A stretch of 64,000 nt of DNA, from NCBI GenBank assembly GCA_963790585.1, contig CAWBOY010000004.1, positions 124,001 to 188,000 on the forward strand, given 5' to 3'. The DNA is from CAWBOY01 sp963790585. GTDB lineage: Bacteria > Planctomycetota > Planctomycetia > Gemmatales > Gemmataceae. The translations under genes and the position numbers were made by a program. A model generated the notes under the pieces. The model made no database searches. It worked only from the letters and a program-made list of their open reading frames with translations, and had not been told where the DNA came from. Positions 53,850 to 63,629 of this stretch are shown in pieces. The number at the start of each line of letters is the position of its first letter. Position 1 is the first letter of the stretch.

Positions 53850-56800
53850 ATGATGGCAACGCCTTTGGGCTTCTGGTCGCGCCGACGCAATGGGATCGTT
53901 CCGGCGTGCGTCGTCGGTTCGGCGCTTTTTGTTTTCGCCGTATCCACGGTTCGGCCAGCAGAGCAACTCAGCCCTCTCAGCGCCGACGCCATCCGCGCCT
54001 TGTTCGCCAAATACCAAGCGGAAGCGACGGCTGCGACCAAAAGCACCTTAAACAGCGTCTTTTCTCCGGAATGGCACGAACGCGCAGCCGCTCAAGCCAA
54101 ATTAGCCGATGAAGCCCTCGGCGCGGGCCGATTATTCGAGGCCCGCGAACTCATTCGACTGGCGCGCTGGGATCTGCCGACGCTACCCGTCAACCTCAAG
54201 GAGCATGTCCTTAAAATCTATGGCGACGGGCGTTTGAAACATGGCGGAGCCGTTCAGGGCGTGGCGTTCAGTCCGGATAGCACGCGTTTGGCCACGGCAG
54301 GCAAGGACGGCGTCGTTTTCGTATGGGAGGTGGCGACAGGGCGCCAGCTGGTCCTTTACGCCGCCGACGGCGACGACATCGCCTGCGTCGCCTTCAGTCC
54401 GGACGGCAAATGGATTGCCTCGGGCGGCACCGATAAGAAGCTGCGTGTTTGGGAAAGCGATACTGGAAAAGAAATCAAGAGTTACGAATACAGTAAAGAG
54501 ATCAAAGTAGAATCCGGCAAACCTCCGCACAGCCTGCGCTGCCTCGCTTTCAGTCCCGACGGCAAATTGCTTGCGTGCGGCGCTACGGACAACCACGTTC
54601 GCGTATTCGATGTCGTAAAAGACAAACTTCAATACGACCTGCCCAATGCCACAGCTCCAGTTACGAGTCTATCTTTTAGCAACGACGGCAAATGGCTCGC
54701 CGCCGGCAGCGCTGACCGCTTGTTGCGCGTTTATCAAGCAAACACAGGCGCCATTCGCTTCGGGGAAGAACGTGCCCAGGGAGAGATATTCGCCGTGGCA
54801 TTTCATCCGAAAATCGAGGCGATCGCGATCAGCGGCAAAGGGATCAATGGCGCGCGGCTCTTGGATTTAAACGATCGTACCGAGAAGCAAAACTTCACGA
54901 CCTCCGACAACACGCCGGCGACTTGTATTGCCTTTTCAAAGGACGGTCAATCGATCGCGACCGGCTCGCCGGACGGGTCCACGCGCATCTACGACGTTCG
55001 CTCCGGTCAGGCTCTGCGAACAATGCACGCGCATACCGATGAAGTGAAAGCGGTCGCCTTCAGCCCCGACGGCCAATTTCTTGCCAGCGGCGGCGCGGAC
55101 CAAACCGCTCAATTGACGGATCTTAAGCCACCTGAGCTGGGCAAGGCCTATGTTGGTCACACCGATGCAGTCTGGTCCGCCGTCTTTAGCCCGAAGGGTC
55201 AACTTCTGGTCTCCGCCGGTGCGGATAAGAGTTTGCGGATCTGGGAAATCGGCAACACCAAAGAGGCCATAATCTTATTAGGCCATACTTCGGCGGTTAC
55301 TTTCGCGATCTGCAGTCCTGATGGCAAAACCATTCTGTCTGGTAGCGGCGATAAGACGCTGAAATTGTGGGATGCCAGGACGGGTAAGGAGATCCGCACG
55401 TTTCTCGGCCACAATGGCACCGTCACTTCGGCAGCCTTCAGTCCCGACGGCACCAAGTTCGTTTCCGGCTCGACCGATCGTACTGTTCGTCTTTGGGACG
55501 TCGAGCGCGATGCGGCCATCAAAACTTCCGAAGACCATCCTTCGGTGATATGCGCCGTTGTCTGGAGCGCCGACGGCAAAAAGCTGGCAACGGGCGGAGG
55601 CGATGGCCAAATCAAGGTTTGGGATGCCACGACGTTCCGCGCTGACAAAACTCTGAGTGATCACAGCGGCGCGGTCAGTAGCCTTGCGTTCAGCAAAGAT
55701 AGCCTAAAATTGGCATCCGGCGGGGCCGATCGGCGTGTCCTGGTATGGACACTCGCCGCCACAACAAAGCCACAGGTTTTTTCTGGGCATACGGGCGTAG
55801 TCAGCTCGGTCGCGTTTAGTCCTGATGGTGCGCTAGTGGCTTCCGGCGGCGGCGATCAAATCGTCCGCCTTTGGAATACGTCGATCAAAGACGCCGACGC
55901 CGCGAAATCGAAGGACGCCGACTCCAGCAAGGCCGAGAAAGCCAGCTTCCGCGGCCATAACAACTGGGTGACGTCCGTTGCATTCAACACCAAGGGAACG
56001 CAACTTGTCTCCGCCAGCGTCGACAAGACGTTGCGCGTCTGGGACTTGGGCGGCGATACGTCAGACCGCAAAACGGCGTCGGCTTTGGGCCATCGCCTCG
56101 AAGTCGACGCCGTGGCCGTTAGTCTCGACGGCAAATGGCTGGCCTCGGCAGGCCTCGATAAGACCGTAAGGCTCTGGGGTCTATCCACGGGCAAACCGGT
56201 TTTTGAAATGTCTGGCCACGTCAAGCCGATCTCGATGTTGACGTTCACGACCGACAGCAAGCACTTGGTTTCGGCGGGCCAGGACAATGTTCTCAAGATC
56301 TGGGACGTATCTACCGGCAAAGAAGCGAGCGCCGCGACCCCGCAGCCTAGCGGTGAGGTCAACGTGCTGACATCCCTGGGCGACGGCAAAAGCTTCGTTT
56401 GCAGCTTCATAGGCTCCGGGACAAGCACCACGATACAGACGTATGACGCCACGACAGGCAAAGTGACCGCCACGTTTCCTGGTTACGATAAGCCGCAACA
56501 GGTGAAGTGTGTCGATATTTGCCCCGATGGCACTCTGGCTGCGATTGGCGTTGCCGACGGCTCGGTGCGTTTCGTCGATGTTGCCAAGAAAATGAAACAA
56601 GGCGAAGACCTGAAACCGTCGTCCGACGAGATCATCGATCTGCTACTCGCCCTGGACAAGAAGCTGCTCGTGACGGTTCATAAAGGCGGCGCGTTGAAGC
56701 TCTGGGACGTGCCCGCGCGAAAATTGCTCAAGACGATAGAACTTGGCATGGACGTAAACGCCTGGCGTTACGCCGTGAGCCGAGATGGGAAGCGAATCGC

Positions 56801-56990
56801 CACGGTCGGCTCTGACAACGCGATCAAGATATGGGACGTCGAATCGGCCAAGGAACTGCGCGCCTGGAACCTGCGCGGCCTCGGCCAGAAGGATAAGCCA
56901 TTCGTGCAAGCGCTTGTCTTCAGTGCGGACGGTAAACAATTAATGACAGCTAACGGCAACACTACGTTATACGCTCTTGAATGTCCTTGA
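53850..56990 (+). CDS. Large WD40-repeat protein, secreted or membrane-anchored
   Basis: About 1046 residues from ATG 53850. A hydrophobic signal or anchor (IVPACVVGSALFVFAVSTV) and a short helical region (LARWDLPTLPVNLKEHVLKI) precede the repeats. Then come about 19-20 WD40 units recognisable by AFSPDGxxLASGGxDxxVRVWD patterns (VAFSPDSTRLATAGKDG, CVAFSPDGKWIASGGTDKK, SAAFSPDGTKFVSGSTDRT and so on). That number implies two to three stacked beta-propellers. It probably scaffolds proteins in the periplasm or paryphoplasm. The frame stays open to GTG 53724 and ATG 53826, so the start is uncertain; MMATPLGFW gives the best signal peptide. Confidence 0.85.
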   Translation: MMATPLGFWSRRRNGIVPACVVGSALFVFAVSTVRPAEQLSPLSADAIRALFAKYQAEATAATKSTLNSVFSPEWHERAAAQAKLADEALGAGRLFEARELIRLARWDLPTLPVNLKEHVLKIYGDGRLKHGGAVQGVAFSPDSTRLATAGKDGVVFVWEVATGRQLVLYAADGDDIACVAFSPDGKWIASGGTDKKLRVWESDTGKEIKSYEYSKEIKVESGKPPHSLRCLAFSPDGKLLACGATDNHVRVFDVVKDKLQYDLPNATAPVTSLSFSNDGKWLAAGSADRLLRVYQANTGAIRFGEERAQGEIFAVAFHPKIEAIAISGKGINGARLLDLNDRTEKQNFTTSDNTPATCIAFSKDGQSIATGSPDGSTRIYDVRSGQALRTMHAHTDEVKAVAFSPDGQFLASGGADQTAQLTDLKPPELGKAYVGHTDAVWSAVFSPKGQLLVSAGADKSLRIWEIGNTKEAIILLGHTSAVTFAICSPDGKTILSGSGDKTLKLWDARTGKEIRTFLGHNGTVTSAAFSPDGTKFVSGSTDRTVRLWDVERDAAIKTSEDHPSVICAVVWSADGKKLATGGGDGQIKVWDATTFRADKTLSDHSGAVSSLAFSKDSLKLASGGADRRVLVWTLAATTKPQVFSGHTGVVSSVAFSPDGALVASGGGDQIVRLWNTSIKDADAAKSKDADSSKAEKASFRGHNNWVTSVAFNTKGTQLVSASVDKTLRVWDLGGDTSDRKTASALGHRLEVDAVAVSLDGKWLASAGLDKTVRLWGLSTGKPVFEMSGHVKPISMLTFTTDSKHLVSAGQDNVLKIWDVSTGKEASAATPQPSGEVNVLTSLGDGKSFVCSFIGSGTSTTIQTYDATTGKVTATFPGYDKPQQVKCVDICPDGTLAAIGVADGSVRFVDVAKKMKQGEDLKPSSDEIIDLLLALDKKLLVTVHKGGALKLWDVPARKLLKTIELGMDVNAWRYAVSRDGKRIATVGSDNAIKIWDVESAKELRAWNLRGLGQKDKPFVQALVFSADGKQLMTANGNTTLYALECP

Positions 56991-57086
56991 TAAGCAAATG
57001 GCGCTCCGCGGGAACCAAGGCGCCTGCATGGCCGTCTCAACTAGGAACCCAAGCCACGAAAGAACATTACCCTTCGAGAGGTCGTC

Positions 57087-57797
57087 ATGAAACGCTTCCT
57101 GGCACTCGGTTTGACACTCGGTCTTCTGGCATTCGGTCTCCAAACGTTCGCGGCGTTGCCGGATGACCCCAGCGGCGCGAAGGAGGCCCTGCAAGAATTG
57201 CAGGCGTTCATCGGTCAATGGAAGGGCGAGGGTGGCCCCGATAGACCGAAAGCCCCCGCTAAAGATCTGTGGAGCGAAAAAATCGAATGGAGCTGGCGTT
57301 TCAAGGGCGACGACGCCTGGCTGACCATGGCCATCAAGGACGGCAAGTATTTCAAGAGCGGTGAACTACGCTACGTGCCCGAGAAAAAGGCCTACCAGCT
57401 GACGATGTTGGACAAAACAGATAAAAAAGAGGTGTTTGAGGGCAAATTGAAGAAAGACGTTCTCACCCTCGAACGCACGGATCCTTCTACCAAGCAGCTG
57501 CAACAAATCGTGATGAACACCGCCGCTGAAGGCGTGCGCTTTATCTTCCGTTACAACACCAAATCGGCCGGCACCACTCTCCTGAAAAAGGAATATCTCG
57601 TGCAAGCAACGCGCGAGGGCGAGTCCCTGGGCAAGGCCGAAAAGAAAAACGAATGCGTCGTCAGCGGCGGGCTCGGCACCATGCCGATCACCTACAAAGG
57701 CGAAACCTTCTACATCTGTTGCTCCGGTTGCCGTGACGCCTTCAATGAAAATCCGGAAAAGTATATCAAGGAATTCAAAGCGAAAAATAAAAAGTAA
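57087..57797 (+). CDS. Secreted protein with C-terminal YHS/TRASH-like metal-binding domain
   Basis: 236 residues. Signal peptide MKRFLALGLTLGLLAFGLQ. The middle is a lipocalin-like beta-rich region (WSWRFKGDDAWLTMAIKDGK ... VRFIFRYNTKSAG). The C-terminal 45 residues (KKNECVVSGGLGTMPITYKG, ETFYICCSGCRDAFNENPEK) have the Cys and aromatic spacing of YHS/TRASH domains that bind metals such as copper. The gene lies 97 bp after the WD40 gene on the same strand. GAGAGG precedes ATG 57087. A periplasmic metal sensor or carrier is inferred. Confidence 0.75.
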   Translation: MKRFLALGLTLGLLAFGLQTFAALPDDPSGAKEALQELQAFIGQWKGEGGPDRPKAPAKDLWSEKIEWSWRFKGDDAWLTMAIKDGKYFKSGELRYVPEKKAYQLTMLDKTDKKEVFEGKLKKDVLTLERTDPSTKQLQQIVMNTAAEGVRFIFRYNTKSAGTTLLKKEYLVQATREGESLGKAEKKNECVVSGGLGTMPITYKGETFYICCSGCRDAFNENPEKYIKEFKAKNKK

Positions 57798-57866
57798 TCG
57801 AGCCAGCCCCAAGCGCAAGCGCGGGGTGGGTGTAACCAAATTTTTGCGGCGAACATAGTTTCAGCC

Positions 57867-58006
57867 GCCCAGGGCGTTGCCTTGGGCTAACCTATACCGC
57901 CCTTTCAGGGCTTAATGCGGCCGATCTAGAACATTCATGCCATTTCGGGCGCCCAGTCTTAAGCCCTGAAAGCGCGGTATATCGTAGCCCAGGGCAACGC
58001 CCTGGG
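57867..58006. repeat. Long imperfect inverted repeat (about 48-bp arms)
   Basis: The arm 57867-57915 (CCCAGGGCGTTGCCTTGGG, then TATACCGCCCTTTCAGGGC, TTAA) pairs with 57959-58006 with a few mismatches. Each arm end is itself a small palindrome (CCCAGGGC...CTTGGG). It is noncoding and likely a mobile hairpin element or terminator between the YHS-like gene and the act operon. Confidence 0.75.
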
Positions 58007-58029
58007 TGCCAGAGACCCCGTGGGGTTCT

Positions 58030-58102
58030 GCTGAAAAATCTCGGATGGAAAATAAGATTGGATGCCTATCCCTTTCTTATTTTTCACCCGAGATTTTTTA
58101 CC
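58030..58102 (+). repeat. Dispersed palindromic repeat D, copy 2
   Basis: AAAAATCTCGGATGGAAAAT (left arm) pairs with the AT-rich right arm ending GAGATTTTTT to form a stem of about 25 bp. It is nearly identical to the inverted copy at 24007-24079. Confidence 0.75.
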
Positions 58103-58146
58103 GGCCTGTCATCTTCTTCCAGCGCGCCTACAATATCGGCGAGTCG

Positions 58147-58161
58147 TGGCACAGCGGTTGC
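58147..58161 (+). promoter_or_regulatory. Candidate sigma-54 promoter upstream of actA
   Basis: TGGCAC-AGCGG-TTGC matches the -24/-12 consensus TGGCAC-N5-TTGC exactly, in the right orientation and about 95 bases before the actA start. Short consensus matches can arise by chance. No enhancer site was identified. Confidence 0.4.
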
Positions 58162-58188
58162 CGCCGTTCCGCGACGAGATGTCGAGCT

Positions 58189-58247
58189 GGCAACTGGCAT
58201 AACAGTTGCCTTTTCCTCCCGCGGTGTTTTGCGGGAGGTGGCGGGAG
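58189..58247 (+). promoter_or_regulatory. Two-hairpin leader of the act operon with possible Shine-Dalgarno switch
   Basis: Hairpin 1 is GGCAACTG - GCATAA - CAGTTGCC (58189-58210), followed by TTTT and so terminator-like. Hairpin 2 is CCTCCCGC - 8-nt loop - GCGGGAGG (58215-58238). The ribosome site GCGGGAG at 58241-58247 repeats the 3' arm of hairpin 2, so the CTCCCGC arm (58216-58222) could pair with either one. Start ATG is at 58255. Confidence 0.5.
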
Positions 58248-58254
58248 ATTAGGG

Positions 58255-58932
58255 ATGGCTCAGATCTTTCATCGTAGTTTCAACGTCATCTCTCGATTGA
58301 CGATTTTCGGTTTCATCGGCTTCATCGCCCTGATTGGCGCTGTTTTGTACATTTTGGCGCGCTCGCCCTACGCGACCAACGTCGGTGTCACCCGCGATCA
58401 ACCAGTGCCGTTCAGCCATCGGCACCATGTCGGAGAATTGGGCATCGATTGTCGCTATTGTCACAATTCAGTCGACAAATCGAGCTACGCCGGCATGCCC
58501 GCGACCAAGGTCTGTATGAATTGCCATCAGCAGATTTGGGTCGGCTCGCCTATGCTTGATCCAATCCGCGAGAGTTATAAAACCAATCAGTCGCTTGCCT
58601 GGCAGCGTGTCCATCGCCTCGCCGATTTTGTTTATTTCGATCACAGCGTCCATGTGAACAAAGGCGTCGGTTGCGCAAGCTGCCACGGCCGCGTCGACGA
58701 CATGCCGTTGATGTATCAGCATGGAACGCTACTAATGGAATGGTGCCTCGATTGCCATCGCCAACCGGAACAGCATGTACGACCGAAGAACCAGGTGTTC
58801 AACATGGCATGGACGGCTGGAGATGAGACCGATCCCGCCGGCAAGCCTTACAGCCAATTTGAACTCGGCAAAATGTTGGTAGAGACATCGAAGATCCGCA
58901 AGCTAGATAATTGCTCCACTTGTCATCGCTGA
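58255..58932 (+). CDS. actA: Alternative complex III subunit ActA, pentahaem cytochrome c
   Basis: 225 residues from ATG 58255, preceded by GGGAG; the longer open frame is discarded because it reads through repeat D. One N-terminal membrane span (LTIFGFIGFIALIGAVLYIL) anchors it. Five CxxCH sites are present (CRYCH, CMNCH, CASCH, CLDCH, CSTCH), as in ActA. It accepts electrons from the complex after quinol oxidation and passes them on to cytochrome c or an oxidase. It is first in the act operon; the stop is 8 bp before actB. Confidence 0.95.
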   Translation: MAQIFHRSFNVISRLTIFGFIGFIALIGAVLYILARSPYATNVGVTRDQPVPFSHRHHVGELGIDCRYCHNSVDKSSYAGMPATKVCMNCHQQIWVGSPMLDPIRESYKTNQSLAWQRVHRLADFVYFDHSVHVNKGVGCASCHGRVDDMPLMYQHGTLLMEWCLDCHRQPEQHVRPKNQVFNMAWTAGDETDPAGKPYSQFELGKMLVETSKIRKLDNCSTCHR

Positions 58933-58940
58933 GGAATCGC

Positions 58941-61900
58941 ATGGACGAGCTTTTGCCCGAAGCCGCGCCGACCGGCAGCGGCCCGACCCTGGATACGGAG
59001 TCGCGCGGGCCGCACTTTTGGCGCAGTCTCGAAGAACGACTCGAAACGCCAGAGTTTCGCGACCGCATTCGTCAGGAGTTTCCCGACGATGTGGACGTTT
59101 TGCTCGATCCGGTGTCGCGCCGCAAATTCTTGACATTACTTGGAGCGTCGGTCGGCTTGGCCGGTCTCGCCGGCTGCAATACACGGCCGCCGTCGGAAAC
59201 AATTGTCCCTTACGTCAAGCAACCCGAAGAACTCGTCCCGGGCAAACCACTTTATTACGCCACCTCCATGCCAATGGCTGGCTGGTCGGTGCCAATCCTT
59301 GTGGAGAGTCACGAAGGCAGGCCCACGAAAGTCGAGGGCAATCCCGATCATCCATCCAACCTGATGCCTGCCGATAAAAATGGTAAACCGGAACGGTACG
59401 GTCCCACGGACATTTACGCCCAAGCCTCTGTGCTTTCGCTTTACGATCCGGATCGTTCGCAAAATGTGACCTATCGCGGCCAAATTCGCCCCTGGGCTGA
59501 TGCTCAGGCTTCCCTGGAGCAGTTACGTGTCAAAACCCACCAAAACCAGGGCGAAGGCTTATGGGTTTTGACGGAGGCAGTGAGCTCGCCGACATTAGTC
59601 CGAATGCTCGAACGCTTGCAGAAGGAATTCCCCAAGGCCCGGCTCGTCGGTTTCGAGCCCGCCCGCGTCGATCCCAATCTCGAAGGCCTGGCGAAAGCAT
59701 TAGGCAAGCGGTCGCGCTTGCTACACGATTTCAAGACCGCCGACGTCGTGGTTTCCCTCGACGGAGATTTTCTCGGTTCAGGCCCGGAGCAACTGATCTC
59801 ATCACGAGACTTCATGGGTCGGCGGCAAGTCAGTGACGGCGTCATCGTAAAGATGAATCGGCTGTATGCCGTCGAATCGATGCCAACGTCGACGGGTCTT
59901 GTGGCGGATCATCGCCTGCCCCTTAAACCCAGTCAGATTGAAGCCTTTGCCCGGCTCTTGGCCCGCAAGGTTGGCCTGGCCAACGTTCCAGAACCGGACG
60001 CGAGTTGGGTTGCAACACTCTCCAAAAAAGCTCTGAAATGGGTTGATGTCGTTGCGAAGGATCTACTCGTAAATCAAGGTCGATCTGTAGTCGTGGCCGG
60101 GCGCATCAGCCGGCGACGGTTCATGCCTTGGTCTTTGCACTGAATTCAGCGCTCGAGAATGTCGGTAAGACTGTTCGCGTGGTATCGGCGGCTTCCGATG
60201 TGCCTTGCGGCCTGGACGGTTACACGGAGCTTCTACAGGCCATCGTGGCGGGCAAAGTCCAAACGTTGTTCGTCCTCGGTGGCAACCCAGCCTACGCTTC
60301 TCCCGCTGTTCCAAGTTCCAAGGGGGACAGCACTGAGGTCCGGTTCGCCGACGTCATGGACAAGGTTGGGCTGCGGATCCATCTCGGGCCATACCTCGAC
60401 GAGACGGCCTCCCGGTGCCATTGGCACATCCCCGAAGCTCACTATTTAGAAAGCTGGAGCGACTCGCGTTCCTGGGACGGCGTACCATCAATCATTCAGC
60501 CTCTCATCGCCCCGTTGTATGCGGGCAAGACAGCGGCCGAGGTCCTGTCCGCATTCATTGACTCGAATCCCCAGGGATCTCACGACCTGGTTCGCGCAAC
60601 CTGGAAAACGCTTCTGCCAGTCGGCAACTTCGAGCCTCTCTGGCGGAAAGCATTGCACGATGGCTTTGCGGTCACGAAGCCTGAACCAGCGTCTGACGCG
60701 AAGCTCGGCGCGGATTGGGCGAAGTCGGTTGCTTGGGCCGATGGTAAGGCATCGCTTATTGAAATCAATGTTCGGCTCGACCCGACGCTCTTCGACGGTC
60801 GATTTGCCAACAATGGCTGGCTCCAGGAATTACCGAAGGTCGTCACCAAGTTGACATGGGACAACGCCGCCATGGTGAGCCCGGCCACCGCGAAAAAACT
60901 CAATATCGCGGCACGCGAGGGTCCAAACGCTGGCGCCCACGGCGATATGATTACCGAGCTCGTTGAAATCAAATATCGTGGAGCTACTGTCAAGGCACCG
61001 TTATGGGCTGTGCCTGGACATCCCGACGATTGCGTAACCGTCCATCTTGGCTATGGTCGTGAGCGAGCCGGAAAGGTCGGCAACGGCACCGGATTTGATG
61101 CCTACAAACTTTGGCATTCTGACAAACCTTTCTTCGACTCCGGCGTCGAGATCAAGAAAACAGGCGAATCCTTTACCCTCGCCTGTACGCAGGGCCATCA
61201 ACCGATGGACTCGTCGAAGCACGCGACCGACCGGGGCATCATCCGCGCTGGCACGTGGGACTCAAAAGATAAAAAAGCAAGGTTCGGCGAGGAGCGCGAG
61301 TCGACTCCCTATGATGAGGAACACGACACGGGGGCCTTGCCCGAAGATCCGGCAAACAAGGCCCGGCGCGGTTTGACCATGCTGGACGACCCGGCTCTGA
61401 AAAAAATGGAGGTGGCGCACGGTGGCCAGCGCTGGGGCATGTCGATTGACGTCGGCTCTTGTACCGGCTGCGGGGCCTGCGTAGCCGCCTGCTACTCAGA
61501 AAATAACATCCCCGTCGTCGGTAAAACCGAAGTCACGCGCGGCCGGGAGATGGCCTGGCTTCGGATCGACCGCTACTTTGCCGGCACCGATGAGAACGAC
61601 CCCGAAGGGGCGTACATGCAACCGGTCCCCTGTATGCACTGCGAAAACGCTCCTTGTGAAGTCGTTTGTCCAGTCCAGGCAACGACTCATAGCCCGGATG
61701 GTCTCAACGAGATGACTTACAACCGTTGTGTCGGCACTCGATATTGTGCCAACAATTGCCCCTACAAGGTTCGCCGTTTCAATTTTCTGCATTATGCCGA
61801 CTACGCCACGCCCAGCCTCAAGTTGGGGCGCAATCCAGACGTGACTGTCCGCAGCCGTGGCGTGATGGAGAAATGTACGTTCTGCGTACAACGCATTCGC

Positions 61901-62182
61901 GGCGCTGAGATCGAAGCACGCAACCGCGCTGGTGCTGACGGAAGCTGGGCTATAGATGATGGAGAAGTCGTTACCGCCTGTCAGGCCGTCTGCCCGACGC
62001 GAGCCATCGTCTTTGGGGATCTGAACGATCCAAAATCGCGCGTGACGCAGCGCAAGGCGGAGCCTCTCAATTATGGTGTATTGCTAGATCTCAACACACG
62101 CCCGCGAACCACCTATCTGGCCGCGGTCCGGAACCCTAACCCCGAATTGGTCGAGCACGAGGAGGGGAAGGGTCATGGCTAA
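58941..62182 (+). CDS. actB: Alternative complex III subunit ActB, Tat-variant molybdopterin-like/iron-sulfur protein (one frameshift)
   Basis: About 1080 residues. An N-terminal region with the internal Tat-variant signal SRRKFLTLLGASVGLAGLAG precedes a molybdopterin-oxidoreductase-like part (VESHEGRPTKVEGNPDHPSN). The ferredoxin-like part carries four cysteine clusters: CTGCGACVAAC, CMHCENAPCEVVCP, CVGTRYCANNCP and CTFC...CQAVCP. The frame breaks at about 60100-60106: adding one base to GGGCGCATCAG gives VVAGR-HQPATVHALVFALN. Because this complex is essential for respiration in its hosts, a sequence error is the likely cause. GAGGA lies 7 bases before ATG 58941. It passes electrons within the periplasmic-side module. 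Confidence 0.9.
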
Positions 62183-63629
62183 TTCCGTTGAGACCAAGCC
62201 GACGAATAGCGCGCTAAACGACGCCGTCATTGGCCCGGGGCACACGTTCGAGTCGATCACGGACAAGATCAGCTCCATCGTCACGCGGCGGCGCATCGGC
62301 AGGCGCTGGTGGATTGGATTCACTATCTCGTTCTTGCTCGTGATGGTTCTCTTTTACACTATTGGCGTGTTGCTCCTCGTCGGCGTCGGCATTTGGGGCG
62401 TCAACATGCCCGTGGGCTGGGGCTTCGCCATCGTCAATTTCGTATGGTGGATCGGCATCGGCCATGCAGGAACGCTCATCTCAGCCATCTTGCTGTTGCT
62501 GCGCCAAAAATGGCGAACGTCCATCAATCGCTTCGCCGAGGCGATGACGCTGTTTGCCGTCGCCTGTGCCGGGTTATTTCCGCTTCTCCATATGGGGCGG
62601 CCTTGGTTCTTCTATTGGCTTTTGCCGTACCCTAGCACGATGCAAATGTTGCCGCAGTTTCGTAGCCCGCTCGTGTGGGATGTATTCGCGGTTTCGACCT
62701 ACGCCACGGTTTCGCTCTTATTCTGGTATGTGGGTCTGATCCCGGACTTGGCGACGTTGCGCGATCGCTCGCGGAGATGGTTCCCCCGTGTCGCCTACGG
62801 TATCCTGGCAATGGGTTGGCGTGGCTCCGCTCGGCATTGGCATCGTTATGAAACCGCTTACCTTCTACTTGCCGGACTGGCGACACCGCTGGTCGTCTCG
62901 GTCCACACCGTGGTGAGTTTCGATTTCGCAGTGGCCGTCGTTCCGGGTTGGCACACGACGATCTTCCCGCCCTATTTCGTGGCTGGTGCTATTTTCTCAG
63001 GATTCGCAATGGTGTTGACCCTCTGCATCCCGATACGCGCCGCCTATGGTTTGGAAGATTTCATTACGATCAAGCATCTTCAAAATATGGCCAAGATCAT
63101 GCTGGCCACCGGTTTGGTCGTAGCCTACGGTTACGCGATGGAAGCGTTCAGCTCCTGGTACAGCGGCAATCCTTACGAGCGTTACCTGCTAATGAATCGT
63201 GTCAAGGGCCCGTATGCGTTGTTCTTCTGGGCCCTCATCCTGTGCAACATCATAATTCCCCAATCCTTGTGGTCCCGGCGCGTGCGGAATAGTCCGACTC
63301 TGCTTTTCATAGTTGCTGTCATCGTCAACATCGGCATGTGGCTCGAGCGCTTTGTGATCGTGGTCATCAGCCTGTCGCGTGACACGGCCGTCGGCATGTG
63401 GGGCGCGTACTCAGGTACGATGTACGATTGGAGCATGTTTATAGGAACCATCGGTCTATTCCTCTGCCTTTTGTTCCTGTTCGTTCGGGTCCTGCCACTC
63501 ATCTCCATCTTCGAGATGCGCACGCTCCTGCCCGAGGCGAAGGTGGACGAACAAATGGCCCATGGGGACGCGAAAACTGACGACGCTCCGACGGTTATTG
63601 CCAGCACCGCGACTGGAGGTGCGCCATGA
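62175..63629 (+). CDS. actC: Alternative complex III subunit ActC, NrfD/PsrC-type quinol-binding membrane protein
   Basis: 484 residues with about ten membrane spans. SIVTRRRIGRRWWIGFTISF begins the first; FVWWIGIGHAGTLISAILLL, FPLLHMGRPWFFYWLLPYPS and HTVVSFDFAVAVVPGWHTTI are hallmark NrfD/ActC segments near the quinol site. It overlaps the actB stop by 8 bp and the actD start by the ATGA tetranucleotide, so translation is coupled. It oxidises menaquinol or ubiquinol in the membrane. Confidence 0.95.
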   Translation: MANSVETKPTNSALNDAVIGPGHTFESITDKISSIVTRRRIGRRWWIGFTISFLLVMVLFYTIGVLLLVGVGIWGVNMPVGWGFAIVNFVWWIGIGHAGTLISAILLLLRQKWRTSINRFAEAMTLFAVACAGLFPLLHMGRPWFFYWLLPYPSTMQMLPQFRSPLVWDVFAVSTYATVSLLFWYVGLIPDLATLRDRSRRWFPRVAYGILAMGWRGSARHWHRYETAYLLLAGLATPLVVSVHTVVSFDFAVAVVPGWHTTIFPPYFVAGAIFSGFAMVLTLCIPIRAAYGLEDFITIKHLQNMAKIMLATGLVVAYGYAMEAFSSWYSGNPYERYLLMNRVKGPYALFFWALILCNIIIPQSLWSRRVRNSPTLLFIVAVIVNIGMWLERFVIVVISLSRDTAVGMWGAYSGTMYDWSMFIGTIGLFLCLLFLFVRVLPLISIFEMRTLLPEAKVDEQMAHGDAKTDDAPTVIASTATGGAP

